NCBI GenBank assembly: GCA_900498215.1
Contig: LR026962.1
Span: 1,420,263 to 1,480,777 of the forward strand
DNA: 60,515 nucleotides
Source: an uncultured Paludibacter sp.
GTDB lineage: Bacteria; Bacteroidota; Bacteroidia; Bacteroidales; Paludibacteraceae
Direction of reading: 5' to 3'
Shown: positions 49,770 to 60,300 of the stretch, piece after piece
Layout of the letters: each line of letters starts with the position of its first letter
Numbering within the stretch: the first letter of the stretch is position 1
Notes under the pieces: generated by a model
Database searches by the model: none
The model's input: only the letters and a program-made list of their open reading frames with translations
What the model was told of the DNA's origin: nothing
Program-made: the position numbers and the translations under genes

Positions 49770-50043
49770 AGATGGTCGGTGAGCTAAGCTCACCGATGCA
49801 CCTCTCACACCACCGTGCGTACGGGTCTCGTACACGGCGGTTCGTCAAGACGAGGAAAAATTTTCAGGTAGTGTTCAAGAAAAGATAAATCTCATTTCCT
49901 GTTTTGCGGGCTTCTGTCTTTGTTTTGCAATAGATGCTAAAATCATCGGCATAGCGGACAAAAACCTTTTCTCCCGCCCGAGTCCTCGCGTATGGGAAAT
50001 AAATTAAAATTCCCTTGTCGGGTTTGATTTGTAAATTCCAGTA
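49770..50043 (-). mobile_element. Truncated group II intron
   Basis: On the minus strand a reverse-transcriptase fragment is followed by domain V: stem CCGCCGTG...CACGGTGG at 49810-49840 with the internal GTACGAGACCCGTACG hairpin. A domain VI-like hairpin CGGTGAGC...GCTCACCG (49776-49794) comes next. The 5' ribozyme domains and most of the protein gene are missing. Confidence 0.8.
49864..50043 (-). pseudogene. Group II intron reverse transcriptase fragment
   Basis: About 60 codons on the minus strand: YWNLQIKPDKGILIYF, then GEKVFVRYADDFSIYCKTKTEARKTGNEIYLFLNTT and a stop. VRYADDFSIY holds the polymerase YADD motif (49942-49953). The fragment stops soon after, where intact proteins continue through the thumb and maturase (X) domain. 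There is no start codon in range; the 5' part was lost. Confidence 0.85.
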
Positions 50044-50169
50044 ACCAGTGTACTATTTTTTACAATTAAAAAACATATCCGGAAAGGACAAGGTGAATGT
50101 ACTAACATTAAGTATTACTATAGATACATTGAAATTCAATGTATGGAGAGTAAAAATCAACGTTCGTCC

Positions 50170-50202
50170 ATTCTCGGGGTGACTTAAAGTCACCCCGAGA
50201 AT
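50170..50202. terminator. Perfect 33-nt palindrome
   Basis: Arms of 16 bases (ATTCTCGGGGTGACTT with its exact complement) flank a single A. It may be a terminator in either direction or a repeat element; no gene lies within 100 bases. Confidence 0.55.
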
Positions 50203-50312
50203 ATTATCAGGAACATCCGGTACGATAGACCAGATTTTTTGCAGCCCTTGCTGCCGCGCGATTTATTATTTTCTTACCACAGAGCGGTAACAACAGGTAA
50301 AAAAACGTTTCT

Positions 50313-50335
50313 ACTCCTCGTTTTTAACGAGGAGT
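50313..50335. repeat. Perfect hairpin in the non-coding region
   Basis: ACTCCTCGTT, a three-T loop, then AACGAGGAGT. Confidence 0.6.
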
Positions 50336-50439
50336 TAATGGTAGTTCGTTTAATGAACGATACAAAGAGCAACTGTCCGTTTGCCAAAAAGCGTTTGTAA
50401 ATTTATATCGGGGTGTTACACCATGGTATATTTCCAAGC

Positions 50440-50720
50440 GCTTTTCTAAAAAAACAGTTTACCCAATTGTATTTCGGGACGTGCTTTTTTAAAAAAACAG
50501 TTTACCCCATGGTCTGTTGGGACGTGCTTTTATACCTTCGGGTAGTTCCCCAATGGTCTATTTCCTGCCACAATGTCATATTGGGGAGTTCCCCAACGGT
50601 ACATTTCCGAGTTCTTTTTTAAAAAACAACTTACCCCATGGTCTGTCGGGACGTCCTTTTTTTAAAAACAGTTTACCCCATGGTCCGTTGGGACGTGCTT
50701 TTGTACCTTCGGGTAAAACA
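50440..50720 (+). repeat. Degenerate tandem repeat of about 43 nt, six units
   Basis: Each unit carries a CCCMATGGTCTRTTGGG-like palindrome, most followed by ACGTGCTTTTTTAAAAAAACAGTTTA. Units 2, 5 and 6 are closest; units 3 and 4 have lost parts. Two copies of TACCTTCGGGTA end units 2 and 6. The rest of the stretch from 49,990 to 51,052 shows no gene. It also holds a second pair of related stretches: GCGCGATTTATT at about 50,256 and GCGTGATTTATT at about 50,897. Confidence 0.7.
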
Positions 50721-51052
50721 TTAAAGTATTATAAAATAGAACTTTACATGTTTTTTATAATAAAATCAGCACAAAAAAACAAAGAAAACTGACATTTTGG
50801 CAGGCGATATTATCATTGTTTCAAGAGGTTTGACTTTGATTTATCGCTACGTCGACTTAAAATAAAGTGTCGTCCTTGTTATCGTGCGATTTTATCGCGT
50901 GATTTATTTATTTACCACACGTTACAAATGCCGAAAAATCGGCACAGGCAGCGCGGTAGCAGAGCGCCAGTTTGTACCGTTATTTTTTACAGTTGAATAA
51001 TCCTCCCGCGCCCGCTATATCTCTAAAAATAGATATTGTATTTTTTCTTGCC

Positions 51053-51082
51053 TTGCGGTTATAAATAAAAATTGTATTTTTG
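51053..51082 (+). promoter_or_regulatory. Promoter of the OPT transporter gene
   Basis: TTG at 51053-51055, 19 bases, TATTTTTG at 51075-51082. It leaves a leader of about 100 bases that contains the heptad array at 51140-51181. Confidence 0.65.
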
Positions 51083-51139
51083 TACATTTTCAGACAAAAG
51101 ACTGTTAGATAACAGAAATCAGAGTTTATTTAACAAAAC

Positions 51140-51181
51140 ACTAACTACAAACTACTGACTACTGACTATTGACTACAAACT
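51140..51181 (+). repeat. Heptanucleotide tandem array, block 3 (six units) in the OPT leader
   Basis: Six 7-nt units of form AYNRACT (ACTGACT twice, flanked by variants such as ATTGACT and ACAAACT) end nine bases before the ATG. The array is in the likely ribosome-binding region, so copy number would change leader length. Confidence 0.8.
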
Positions 51182-51190
51182 AAATAATCT

Positions 51191-53200
51191 ATGGAACACA
51201 AACAAGAAAAACCTGCAGGGCTTCCCGAAAATGCGTATCGTGAATTAAAAGAAGGCGAAGAATATAAACCGGTAATGCCTGCCGGTGGCAAATTTCCTGA
51301 AGTTACCAAATGGTCGGTGGCAATGGGACTGTTGATGGCAGTCATTTTTTCAGCCGCCGCCTATTCCGGATTGAAAATAGGACAAGTTTTTGAAGCTGCC
51401 ATTCCTATTTCAATTATTGCGGTAGGAGCTTCAGCCGCAGCGCGTAAAAAAAATGCGTTGGGACAAAATGTGATTATTCAATCGATTGGAGCCGCGTCGG
51501 GCGTTATTGTTGCCGGAGCAGTTTTCACCATTCCCGGTTTATATATTCTGCAAGCCAAATATCCTGAAATTCAAATTAATTTCTGGCAGATATTTTTCTC
51601 GTCGTTGCTGGGAGGTTTTCTTGGTATTTTGTTCTTAATTCCTTTCCGAAAATATTTTGTAAAAGATATGCACGGCAAACTTCCGTTTCCGGAAGCTACC
51701 GCCACTACCGAAATTCTGATGACGGGCGAAAAAGGCGGGAGCCAGGCAAAATTGCTGATTTTAAGCGGATTGATTGGCGGATTGTTTGATTTTTGTTTCT
51801 CGGCATTCAAACTTTGGAGCGAAGAAGTTACCACACGTATTCTTCCTTACGGCGAAGTGTTGGCAAACAAAGTGAAAATGGTGTTGAAATTCAATGTCAG
51901 CGCGTTGATTTTCAGTTTTGGTTATCTCGTTGGTTTGCGTTATGCTTTGATTATTACGGTAGGTTCGCTGCTCTCGTGGTTGGTGTTTATTCCATTGGTA
52001 AATGAAATAGGAAATTTGGCTGCTTCCGTTGGCGGAGGCGCAAATCCGTTTGCAGCGATGTCGCCCGAAGATATTTTTAAAGCTTATGTTCGTCCTATTG
52101 GTATCGGCGCTATTGCTATGGCGGGAATTATCGGTATTATTAAATCTTCGGGGGTAATTGGAAGCGCATTTAAACTTGCTTTCAATATGGGCGAAAAAAC
52201 ACATGCCGAAGTGAAACCGGAACGGACACAAAAAGACCTGAAAATGTCGTTTGTAATGCTTTTCATTTTCTTTACGTTGGTGGCAGTGTTTATTTTCTTT
52301 ATTTTCGGAATAAAAATCACACTCATCCAAGCTGTTGTGGCATTAATCACCGTAACGGTTATTTCTTTCCTTTTTACAACGGTGGCAGCCAACGCCATTG
52401 CCATTGTTGGAACCAATCCGGTTTCGGGAATGACATTGATGACGCTTATTTTATCTTCCGTTATTTTGGTCTCTGTCGGATTAAAAGGTTGGCAGGGAAT
52501 GGTCAGCGCGTTGATTATCGGCGGAGTTGTTTGTACGGCGCTTTCTATGGCGGGCGGTTTTGTTACCGACTTGAAAATTGGTTACTGGCTGGGAACTACA
52601 CCCGCAAAACAAGAATCTTATAAATTTCTCGGAACATTGGTTTCGGCGGCAACAGTAGGAGCGGTTATATTTATCTTGAATCAAGCGTATGGTTTTACTG
52701 CTTCCGCAACACATCCCAATCCAATGGTTGCTCCGCAAGCAAACGCGATGGCTGCCATTATCGAACCGTTGATGTCGGGTCAGGGTGTTAGTTGGGTGTT
52801 ATTAGGCGTTGGAGCCATTATTTCCGTATTGATAAATTGGTTGGGAATTTCGCCGTTGGCATTTGCTTTGGGAATGTTTATTCCGCTTCCGTTAAATACG
52901 CCGCTTGTAGTGGGAGGTTTATTAAATCATTGGTTTACAAAAAGTTCTAAAAACGCAAAATTAGCTAACGCTCGCGTACAACGCGGAATTTTGATTGCCT
53001 CGGGATTTATTGCAGGAGCGGCATTGTTTGGCGTAATCGGGGCGTTTATTATTTTCTTTACAAATAATACGGAAGCTTTGAATTTAGGCGTTTGGACTAA
53101 TCCGGAAGGAATTGGAGCACAAATTACGGCTGTAGTAGCATTTATAGCGTTAATTGCTTATTTCGTTTGGGAATCGTTTAGAGCGAAAGAAGAAGATTAA
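51191..53200 (+). CDS. OPT-family oligopeptide transporter
   Basis: 669 residues with about fifteen hydrophobic segments and a short soluble N-terminus (EHKQEKPAGLPENAYRELKEGEEYKPVMPA). Family signs: KWSVAMGLLMAVIFSAAAYSGLKIGQVFEAAIPISI, GKLPFPEATATTEILMTGEKGG, GGGANPFAAMSPEDIF and, late, HPNPMVAPQANAMAAII. Bacterial OPT proteins are proton-coupled and carry oligopeptides or metal-siderophore-type ligands; the substrate cannot be told. The only near upstream sequence is its promoter and the heptad array. A GH20 gene follows 52 bases after the stop. Confidence 0.92.
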   Translation: MEHKQEKPAGLPENAYRELKEGEEYKPVMPAGGKFPEVTKWSVAMGLLMAVIFSAAAYSGLKIGQVFEAAIPISIIAVGASAAARKKNALGQNVIIQSIGAASGVIVAGAVFTIPGLYILQAKYPEIQINFWQIFFSSLLGGFLGILFLIPFRKYFVKDMHGKLPFPEATATTEILMTGEKGGSQAKLLILSGLIGGLFDFCFSAFKLWSEEVTTRILPYGEVLANKVKMVLKFNVSALIFSFGYLVGLRYALIITVGSLLSWLVFIPLVNEIGNLAASVGGGANPFAAMSPEDIFKAYVRPIGIGAIAMAGIIGIIKSSGVIGSAFKLAFNMGEKTHAEVKPERTQKDLKMSFVMLFIFFTLVAVFIFFIFGIKITLIQAVVALITVTVISFLFTTVAANAIAIVGTNPVSGMTLMTLILSSVILVSVGLKGWQGMVSALIIGGVVCTALSMAGGFVTDLKIGYWLGTTPAKQESYKFLGTLVSAATVGAVIFILNQAYGFTASATHPNPMVAPQANAMAAIIEPLMSGQGVSWVLLGVGAIISVLINWLGISPLAFALGMFIPLPLNTPLVVGGLLNHWFTKSSKNAKLANARVQRGILIASGFIAGAALFGVIGAFIIFFTNNTEALNLGVWTNPEGIGAQITAVVAFIALIAYFVWESFRAKEED

Positions 53201-53252
53201 AGTTTTTATTTCTCGCAAAGTCGTTATTTAAAATCATTTTTATATAAATATC

Positions 53253-55574
53253 ATGAAAAAAACATTCTTATTTCTTATGATTTTTGGATTATTTTCCGTT
53301 ACAAGTATAATTGCTTCAAGCAATAATTTTGAAGTAGTTCCATTGCCAAATCAAATAAAAGTTTTAAAAGGCAGTGGATTTACATTGAATGAAAACACAA
53401 AAATTGTTTTCTCTAAAGGAAACGAAAAAATGCAAAAAAATGCATCGTTTTTGCAAGATTATTTATTTCAACTTACCGGTAAAAAGTTAACCACAACTTC
53501 AGGAGGAACTATTAAAAATGCGATTGTTTTAAAGTTAGGAAAACTGAAAACCAATAATGCTGAAGCATATCAAATAGTTGTAAGTAAAGACAATATCATA
53601 ATTTCAGGAAACACGGAAGCGGGCATTTTTTACGGCATTCAAACATTACGTAAAGCTACTCCTGCAGACGGTAGCGATGCAATTTACACATCCGTAAAAA
53701 TTGAAGATGAGCCTCGTTTTGGCTATCGCGGAGTACATTTGGATGTGGCGCGTCATTTCTTTTCAGCCGATTTTGTAAAAAAATACATTGATATTCTTGC
53801 TTTACACAATGTAAACACATTTCACTGGCATTTAACGGACGATCAAGGGTGGCGCATAGAAATAAAAAAATATCCGAAACTGACTGAAATAGGTTCAATG
53901 CGTAAGGAAACCGTTATCGGAAAAAACACGGGAGCGTATGATGAAACGCCTCACGGAGGATTTTATACTCAAGACGAAATACACGATATTGTAAAATATG
54001 CACAAGACCGCTTCATTACCATCATCCCCGAAATAGATTTACCCGGTCATATGTTGGCGGCTTTAGCATCTTATCCGTACTTGGGTTGTACCGGCGGACC
54101 TTATCAGGTGGCTACCAAATGGGGAATTTTTGAAGATGTATTGTGTCCCGGGAAAGAAACCACTTTCCAATTTGTAGAAGATGTACTTTCTGAAGTTTGT
54201 GATTTATTCCCGTCAAAATACATTCACATTGGCGGCGACGAATGTCCTAAAACACGCTGGAAATCGTGTCCTAATTGTCAGCAAAAAATTCAGGAACTGG
54301 GATTAAAAGACGATGCAAAACACGCCAAAGAATTTTATCTGCAAAGTTATGTTACCGAACGAGTTGAGAATTTCCTGAATTCCAAAGGAAAAAGCATTAT
54401 TGGATGGGATGAAATTATGGAAGGTAAATTGGCGCCCAATGCAACAGTAATGTCGTGGCGGGGAGAAAGCGGAGGAATTGAAGCCGCTCAAATGAAACAC
54501 GATGTAATTATGACGCCCAATACCTATCTTTATTTCGACTATTACCAAACCGATGATTTAACAAACGAACCGTTAGGAATTGGCGGTTTTTTGCCTGTGG
54601 AAACAGTGTATAACTATGAACCTATTCCAAGCAAGCTCAAACCGGAAGAAAAGAAATACATTTTGGGAGCTCAAGCCAATGTTTGGACAGAATACATTCC
54701 TACTTCAAACCGAGTAGAATATATGTTGCTTCCAAGATTAGCCGCGCTTTGCGAAGTTCAATGGACGCAACCCGAAAAGAAAAATTACAACGATTTTTTG
54801 AAACGGGCTATCTCTTTATTTCGTCAGTACGATGTGTACGGATACACGTATGCACGCCATCTTTTTGATGTTCAAACCACGCTTACTCCAAATTTAACCG
54901 ATAAAAAACTGGAAGTAACATTCAGCACCATTGACAATGCTCCAATTTATTACACGTTGGACGATTCGGAACCCACCGTGAACTCTTCTCTTTACAGTGA
55001 AACATTAAAATTGGATAAAAGTGCAATACTAAAAGCAAAAGTAATTCGTGAAAACGGTAAAGACAGCCGTGTTTATACCGAGAATATTTGTTTCAACAAA
55101 GCAACTCTGAAACCGATACGGTTATTAACCAATCCTTACTCAAATTATACTTTTGAAGGAGCCGGAATGTTGAACAATGGAATTTCGAGTAAAGACGATA
55201 ATTTCCGTAACAAACGCTGGATGGGATTTCAGGGAACAAATTTGGAAGCAATTATCGACTTGGAACAACCTAGCGAAATTTCAAAAGCAACCGTACGTAC
55301 GTGTGTTTACACAGCTGCGTGGCTGATGGATGCCAAAAGTTTCAAAATTGCAATTTCAGACGACGGGAAAAACTTCACGGAGGTTGCCGGATTAGAAGTA
55401 AATGTAAACGATCATTCTGAAAATTGGCGCGGAGTTTCTACTCATACCGTTACCTTCAAACCTTGTATAACACGATTTGTAAAAATTGTTGTTTCACCTG
55501 AAAATGAACTTCCAAAATGGCAAGGTTCAAAAGGGAAACCGTATGTATTTGTGGATGAAATTTCAATAGAATAA
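53253..55574 (+). CDS. GH20 beta-N-acetylhexosaminidase
   Basis: 773 residues with a signal peptide (FLFLMIFGLFSVTSIIAS). An N-terminal GH20b domain (EVVPLPNQIKVLKGSGFTLNENTKIVF) leads to the barrel: RYGVHLDVARHFF-type start, NTFHWHLTDDQGWRIEIKKYPKLTEIG, then the catalytic Asp-Glu pair D329-E330 in HIGGDECPKTRW, and late ANVWTEYI. A chitobiase C-terminal-like domain (about 550-620) and an F5/8-type discoidin domain (about 640-773) complete it. Expected role: release of terminal GlcNAc or GalNAc from host or peptidoglycan-derived glycans in the periplasm. Confidence 0.94.
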   Translation: MKKTFLFLMIFGLFSVTSIIASSNNFEVVPLPNQIKVLKGSGFTLNENTKIVFSKGNEKMQKNASFLQDYLFQLTGKKLTTTSGGTIKNAIVLKLGKLKTNNAEAYQIVVSKDNIIISGNTEAGIFYGIQTLRKATPADGSDAIYTSVKIEDEPRFGYRGVHLDVARHFFSADFVKKYIDILALHNVNTFHWHLTDDQGWRIEIKKYPKLTEIGSMRKETVIGKNTGAYDETPHGGFYTQDEIHDIVKYAQDRFITIIPEIDLPGHMLAALASYPYLGCTGGPYQVATKWGIFEDVLCPGKETTFQFVEDVLSEVCDLFPSKYIHIGGDECPKTRWKSCPNCQQKIQELGLKDDAKHAKEFYLQSYVTERVENFLNSKGKSIIGWDEIMEGKLAPNATVMSWRGESGGIEAAQMKHDVIMTPNTYLYFDYYQTDDLTNEPLGIGGFLPVETVYNYEPIPSKLKPEEKKYILGAQANVWTEYIPTSNRVEYMLLPRLAALCEVQWTQPEKKNYNDFLKRAISLFRQYDVYGYTYARHLFDVQTTLTPNLTDKKLEVTFSTIDNAPIYYTLDDSEPTVNSSLYSETLKLDKSAILKAKVIRENGKDSRVYTENICFNKATLKPIRLLTNPYSNYTFEGAGMLNNGISSKDDNFRNKRWMGFQGTNLEAIIDLEQPSEISKATVRTCVYTAAWLMDAKSFKIAISDDGKNFTEVAGLEVNVNDHSENWRGVSTHTVTFKPCITRFVKIVVSPENELPKWQGSKGKPYVFVDEISIE

Positions 55575-55656
55575 TATAGTTTTAACTGATCGGTAAAGAA
55601 GAAAACGCATTATCTGATATTGATAATGCGTTTTCTTTTATTATTTTCGGTAATTT

Positions 55657-55923
55657 TTATTTTACCACCTTCGCTTCCACTTCTTCCACTACCCTGACCG
55701 GTTCTCTTGACTCCGTTTTGGTTAAAAGCTTATTCAAAATTTCAGCAATAACAATAGGCACAGCTACGTTAACAATAGACTTTACCATTGGGGATTTTAC
55801 TCGGGAAAGAACAAGTAAACTACCCAAAGTAGCCCCAACTAACACACCCGTAGGCAGCTTGGATATTTCGTTCTTGACCATATCCAGTAATTCATTTTCG
55901 TTATAATTTATTTTATTTTCCAT
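55657..55923 (-). CDS. Small hypothetical membrane-associated protein
   Basis: 88 residues on the minus strand. Two moderately hydrophobic stretches (VLVGATLGSLLVL and IVNVAVPIVIAEIL) lie between a charged N-terminus (NKINYNENELLDMVKNEIS) and a Glu/Val-rich tail (EPVRVVEEVEAKVV). I do not recognise a family. It is convergent with the GH20 gene. Confidence 0.55.
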   Translation of the reverse strand: MENKINYNENELLDMVKNEISKLPTGVLVGATLGSLLVLSRVKSPMVKSIVNVAVPIVIAEILNKLLTKTESREPVRVVEEVEAKVVK

Positions 55924-56082
55924 AATATCTTTGTTTTGGTTTGTATGTATAACAAAAAAATAAAATAATATGTTTTAATTTAAAGATAAGGGGGTTCATG
56001 TACGAGAATATATTTTGACAAATTCTTGAACAAAATACCGTTCTCAAGAGTTTTATTATAAATCCTATAAAACATAAACTCT

Positions 56083-56298
56083 ATGACAAAAAACATGGGA
56101 CAAACCGACAGAATTATCCGTACGATAGTTGCTGTGGTACTTATCATTTTATTTTTCACAAAAGTTGTTACCGGAACGTTGGGAATTATTTTACTAATTC
56201 TTGCCATTGTATTTTTAATTACAAGCGTTATTAGTTTTTGTCCGCTCTACAAACCATTTGGGATAAAAACCACTTGTGAGAAAAAAGAAGAAGAATAA
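56083..56298 (+). CDS. DUF2892 (YgaP-like) small membrane protein
   Basis: 71 residues. MTKNMGQTDRIIRTIVAVVLIILFF, a second helix GTLGIILLILAIVFLITSVISFCPLYKPFGI and a charged tail match DUF2892, a two-helix inner-membrane protein often linked to rhodanese or stress genes. The conserved N-terminal (N)xGxxDRxIR and the SxxxFCPLY(K/R)xxGI are present. The function is unknown. A terminator follows 25 bases downstream. Confidence 0.88.
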   Translation: MTKNMGQTDRIIRTIVAVVLIILFFTKVVTGTLGIILLILAIVFLITSVISFCPLYKPFGIKTTCEKKEEE

Positions 56299-56322
56299 AT
56301 CGGAATAAAGGATTAACTCTAC

Positions 56323-56351
56323 AGCGGAAGCATCAACTTCCGCTTTTTTAT
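56323..56351 (+). terminator. Terminator after the DUF2892 gene
   Basis: AGCGGAAG and CTTCCGCT flank a six-base loop, followed by a T-rich tail. The rest of the 444-base gap before the next gene (to 56,742) is AT-rich. TATATTTG at 56648-56655 is a possible -7 box for the redox operon, without a clear TTG upstream. Confidence 0.85.
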
Positions 56352-56742
56352 TTTTTGTTCGTCCGAATTAGTTATGAATATCTTTCTTTACTTACATTTT
56401 AATATCATACTCGGAGCATAAAAAACTGCCTTTTAACATCCTAATTTTCCTGTAATGCGAAGTTCACTTTATTGATTCCCGTAAAATTGATATCAGAATG
56501 TTATAATCTGTAATCACATCATCTCTTTTACAATAAAAAAACACAAAAATCATATTTTTTTATTTTCATAAAACACTTAAAATCAGGATAATGAAAATTT
56601 ATTCAATTTAATTACGGAAAAATTTCTTTAATTCAAAGATTATTTATTATATTTGGGGCGTATTGGAAAATAATTCCTCAAATGGTTGTCAATCAAAAGT
56701 TAACAGTTATTTGTTACCATTTTTCTTTGAATAAAAAACATA

Positions 56743-57282
56743 ATGTCTATGGAAACACTTATGAATGCTCCGGTTTCTGAAGTTGTTCTTGATGAAATCA
56801 TCGAAAAACACAAAGGAAAACCCGGTATGTTACTCACCACTTTGGAAGAAGTACAGGAAAAAAATCCCTTAAAATATCTTCCCGGGGAAACGTTAAAGGA
56901 AATATCTCAAAAGTTAGATGTTCCTTACACACAAGTTTACAGCGTAGCTACGTTTTATTCTTTTTTTAATTTAAAACCGCAAGGTAAACATTCAATTGTT
57001 GTTTGCAGGGGCACTGCTTGCCACACAAAGGGTTCAAAAGCGTTGCTTGACGAAATTGCCCCTATTCTTGGTTTCAAACGAGAAGACGATGATTCCGAGT
57101 CATCTTTTACGACTCCCGACAATTTATTTACAATCAGAACGGTAGCATGTTTCGGTCAATGTGCGCAATCTCCCGTTATTGAGGTAGATGGCGTAATTCA
57201 CAGTAATGTGAATTCACAAAAACTGATGAAGATTCTCAAGAAAGTAAAAGAAGAAAAAACTTCGAAATCAAACAAAAATTGA
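56743..57282 (+). CDS. NuoE/HydC-like [2Fe-2S] subunit
   Basis: 179 residues. The thioredoxin-like [2Fe-2S] domain has four Cys: CRGTACHTKG (two) and ACFGQCAQSP (two), preceded by the usual helical start (PGMLLTTLEEVQEKNPLKYLPGETLKEISQKLDVPYTQVYSVATFYSFF). Homologous to the 24-kDa subunit of complex I and to HydC/HndA of bifurcating hydrogenases. With the downstream flavoprotein it transfers electrons from or to NADH. The gene is first of the operon; the next follows 29 bases after the stop. Confidence 0.92.
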   Translation: MSMETLMNAPVSEVVLDEIIEKHKGKPGMLLTTLEEVQEKNPLKYLPGETLKEISQKLDVPYTQVYSVATFYSFFNLKPQGKHSIVVCRGTACHTKGSKALLDEIAPILGFKREDDDSESSFTTPDNLFTIRTVACFGQCAQSPVIEVDGVIHSNVNSQKLMKILKKVKEEKTSKSNKN

Positions 57283-57311
57283 ATTAAAACTTTTCATTCA
57301 AAAATCTTATC

Positions 57312-60300
57312 ATGAAACCATCTCAACTTGAAATATTACAAAAACAAAATATAGAAAGAATTCTCCCTCCTATTCCAATGTTAATGGTAGGAATGGGAAC
57401 TTGCGGCATCGGTAATGGAGCCGATGTGGTTTACGCTCAGTTTCAAAAACAAATTTCAGAAACAAAATTTGATTGTAAATTGAAACAGACCGGTTGTTTT
57501 GGCTTTTGCGCCGAAGAACCTATTGTAATGCTTTATCAACCACAAAAACCAATATTAGTTTATAGTAAGGTGGACGAAAAAGATGCAAAACGCATTTTTG
57601 AAAACCTGATTAAAGGTAAAATACATAAAAATAAACTTCTCTGCAAAATTGACGACTGGGATTTTCTTACCTCAAAAGCAGAATTTGGAAAAGGATACGA
57701 AGAAATTCCACATTGGGACGAAATTCCATTTTTCAAAGGACAGAAAAAAGTTGTATTACGCCACGCCGGATTGATTGACCCGGAAGACATTCTCGATTAC
57801 ATTGCCGTTGGCGGATACAAGGCATTTACAAAATCGCTCACTGAATTACAGCCGGTTGAGGTCATAAATGAAGTGTTGGAATCAAAACTTCGCGGACGTG
57901 GCGGAGCCGGTTATCCTGCAGGAATCAAATGGTCGATGATGCAAAAACAGGAAGCAGACCAAAAATATATTATTTGCAATGCCGATGAAGGAGACCCTGG
58001 CGCCTATATGAACCGCAACGAAATAGAAAGCGATCCGCATATGTTGCTCGAAGGAATGCTGATTGGAGCTTATGCTATGGGAGCCAGCAAGGGAATAGCT
58101 TATGTAAGAGCGGAATATCCTTTAGCTGTAAAACGGTTGAAAAAAGCCATTGAGCAGGCAGAAAAACTGGGATTAATGGGTGAAAAAATTTTGGGTAACG
58201 GATTTAGTTTTACACTGGATATTGTGGAAGGCGCAGGAGCCTTTGTTTGTGGAGAAGAAACGGCATTAATTGCGTCTATTGAAGGAAAAGCAGGTCGCCC
58301 GTTGCCACGCCCGCCTTATCCTGCAAGCAAAGGATTGTACGGAAAACCTACCAATATCAATAATGTAGAAACATGGTGCAATGTTCCTGTTGTTATTGAA
58401 AAGGGAAGTAAATGGTTTACTTCCATCGGTACTGAAAAAAGTCCCGGAACAAAAGTATTCTCATTAGTAGGAAAAGTAAAAAACACAGGGTTGGTGGAAC
58501 TTCCGCTTGGTTCCAAACTCGAACAATTTGTTTTCAACATCGGCGAAGGTACCGGAACTTCTAAACAAGTGAAAGCGGTACAAACAGGAGGTCCTTCCGG
58601 CGGTTGTATTCCATTGGAATATTTCTCAACTCCTGTGGATTATGAATCGCTCGCCGGTATTGGAGCCATTATGGGTTCGGGTGGAATGGTTGTAATGGAT
58701 CAAGACAATTGTATGGTGGACGTAGCACGATATTTCCTTGAATTTAACGCAGGAGAATCGTGCGGAAAATGTACGCCTTGCCGTGAAGGTTCTGCACAGG
58801 CATTGGCTATTTTAACCCGAATTACAAAAGGGCAAGGAACGTTCGCCGATTTGGATATGTTGGAATTATTAAGCCGAAATATCAAAGATTCTTCGCTTTG
58901 CGCACTTGGACAAACTACGCCTAATCCCATCTTAACCACGCTGAAATATTACAGAAACGAATACGAAGAACATATTAGGGAAAAACGCTGCAAAGCAGGA
59001 ACGTGCGAATCACTATTTATGGCATTGTGTGAGAACAGTTGTCCGATGCACATGAATATTCCGGGATACATTGAGTTAATCAAAGAAGACCGATTGGAAG
59101 AAGCGTTTGAACTGACACTGCGTGATAATCCGCTTCCGGGAACAATAGGAAGAATATGCCACTTCCATTGCCAGATGCGTTGCCGCCGCGAAATGTTAGA
59201 TCAACCGGTTTCACAAGGCGAAATCCATCGTTATTTGGCAGATACAATGTATCAACTTGGAAAAGAAAACGAAATTTACAATAAATTAATCAAAGAAAAA
59301 CTTTCCCCGACCGGAAAACGGATTGCCATTGTAGGCGCAGGACCTGCAGGATTAACGGCTGCATTTTATCTTGTACGTCTTGGTCACGATGTTACTATAT
59401 ACGATGCTTTGCCTGAAGCAGGAGGCGTAGTTCGTTTTGGAATTCCGCAGTATCGCTTGCCAAAAGAAGTTTTACAAAAAGAAGTCAAACTCATCAAAAA
59501 ACTCGGCGTCAAATTCCTTTTCAATCAACGTTTGGGCGAAAATCTTTCGTTGGATAATCTGAAAAAAGAATTTGATTCTATTTATATGGCAATTGGGGCT
59601 TGGAAAGACATGGACTTGAATATTCCGGGCGAAAATGCCAAAGGAGTTTTTGCCGGAACTGAAATTCTAAAAGAAATGGCATTGGGCAAAACACCGAAGC
59701 TAGGTCAAAACGTGGTGGTAATAGGCGCCGGAAATGTTGCCATTGATGCCGCACGAAGCATCTTGCGTTTAGGTAAAGATGTTACTATTGTTTACCGTAG
59801 AGAAAAACGCGATATGCCCGCAAATGCCATTGAGATTTCAGAATCGGAAGAAGAAAAAATCAATTATCGTTTTCTGGCTGCTCCTAACGAGATTATCGCC
59901 AATAAAAATGGACGCGCCAAGGCATTAAAAATTGAAAAAATGTCATCAGGACACATTGATATGTCCGGAAGAAGAAAACCGATTGCTTCAGGTGTTTTTG
60001 AAGAAATTCCTTGCGATTCAATTATTTTAGCCATTGGAGAACGCGTTGATTCAAAGAAATTAGCCGAAAACAAGATGGAAGTAACAAAAGACGGACGAAT
60101 TATCGTTAATCCGTTCACTTTCCAAACTTCAGACCCGAAAATTTATGCCGGAGGCGATGCTGTAACCGGTCCTTCTACCGCAGCAGAAGCGATGGGAATG
60201 GCTAAAAAAGCGGCTGCATCCATTGACAAGATTTTAATGAATAAAGACAGGTTCTATTTACTGTTCCGTGATTTCAAATATCAAAATGTAGTGCCGATGA

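Noticed and set aside
50440-50720. CRISPR array
   Set aside because: Unit length and sequence vary, the intervals between conserved parts are themselves similar, and no cas gene is in the window.
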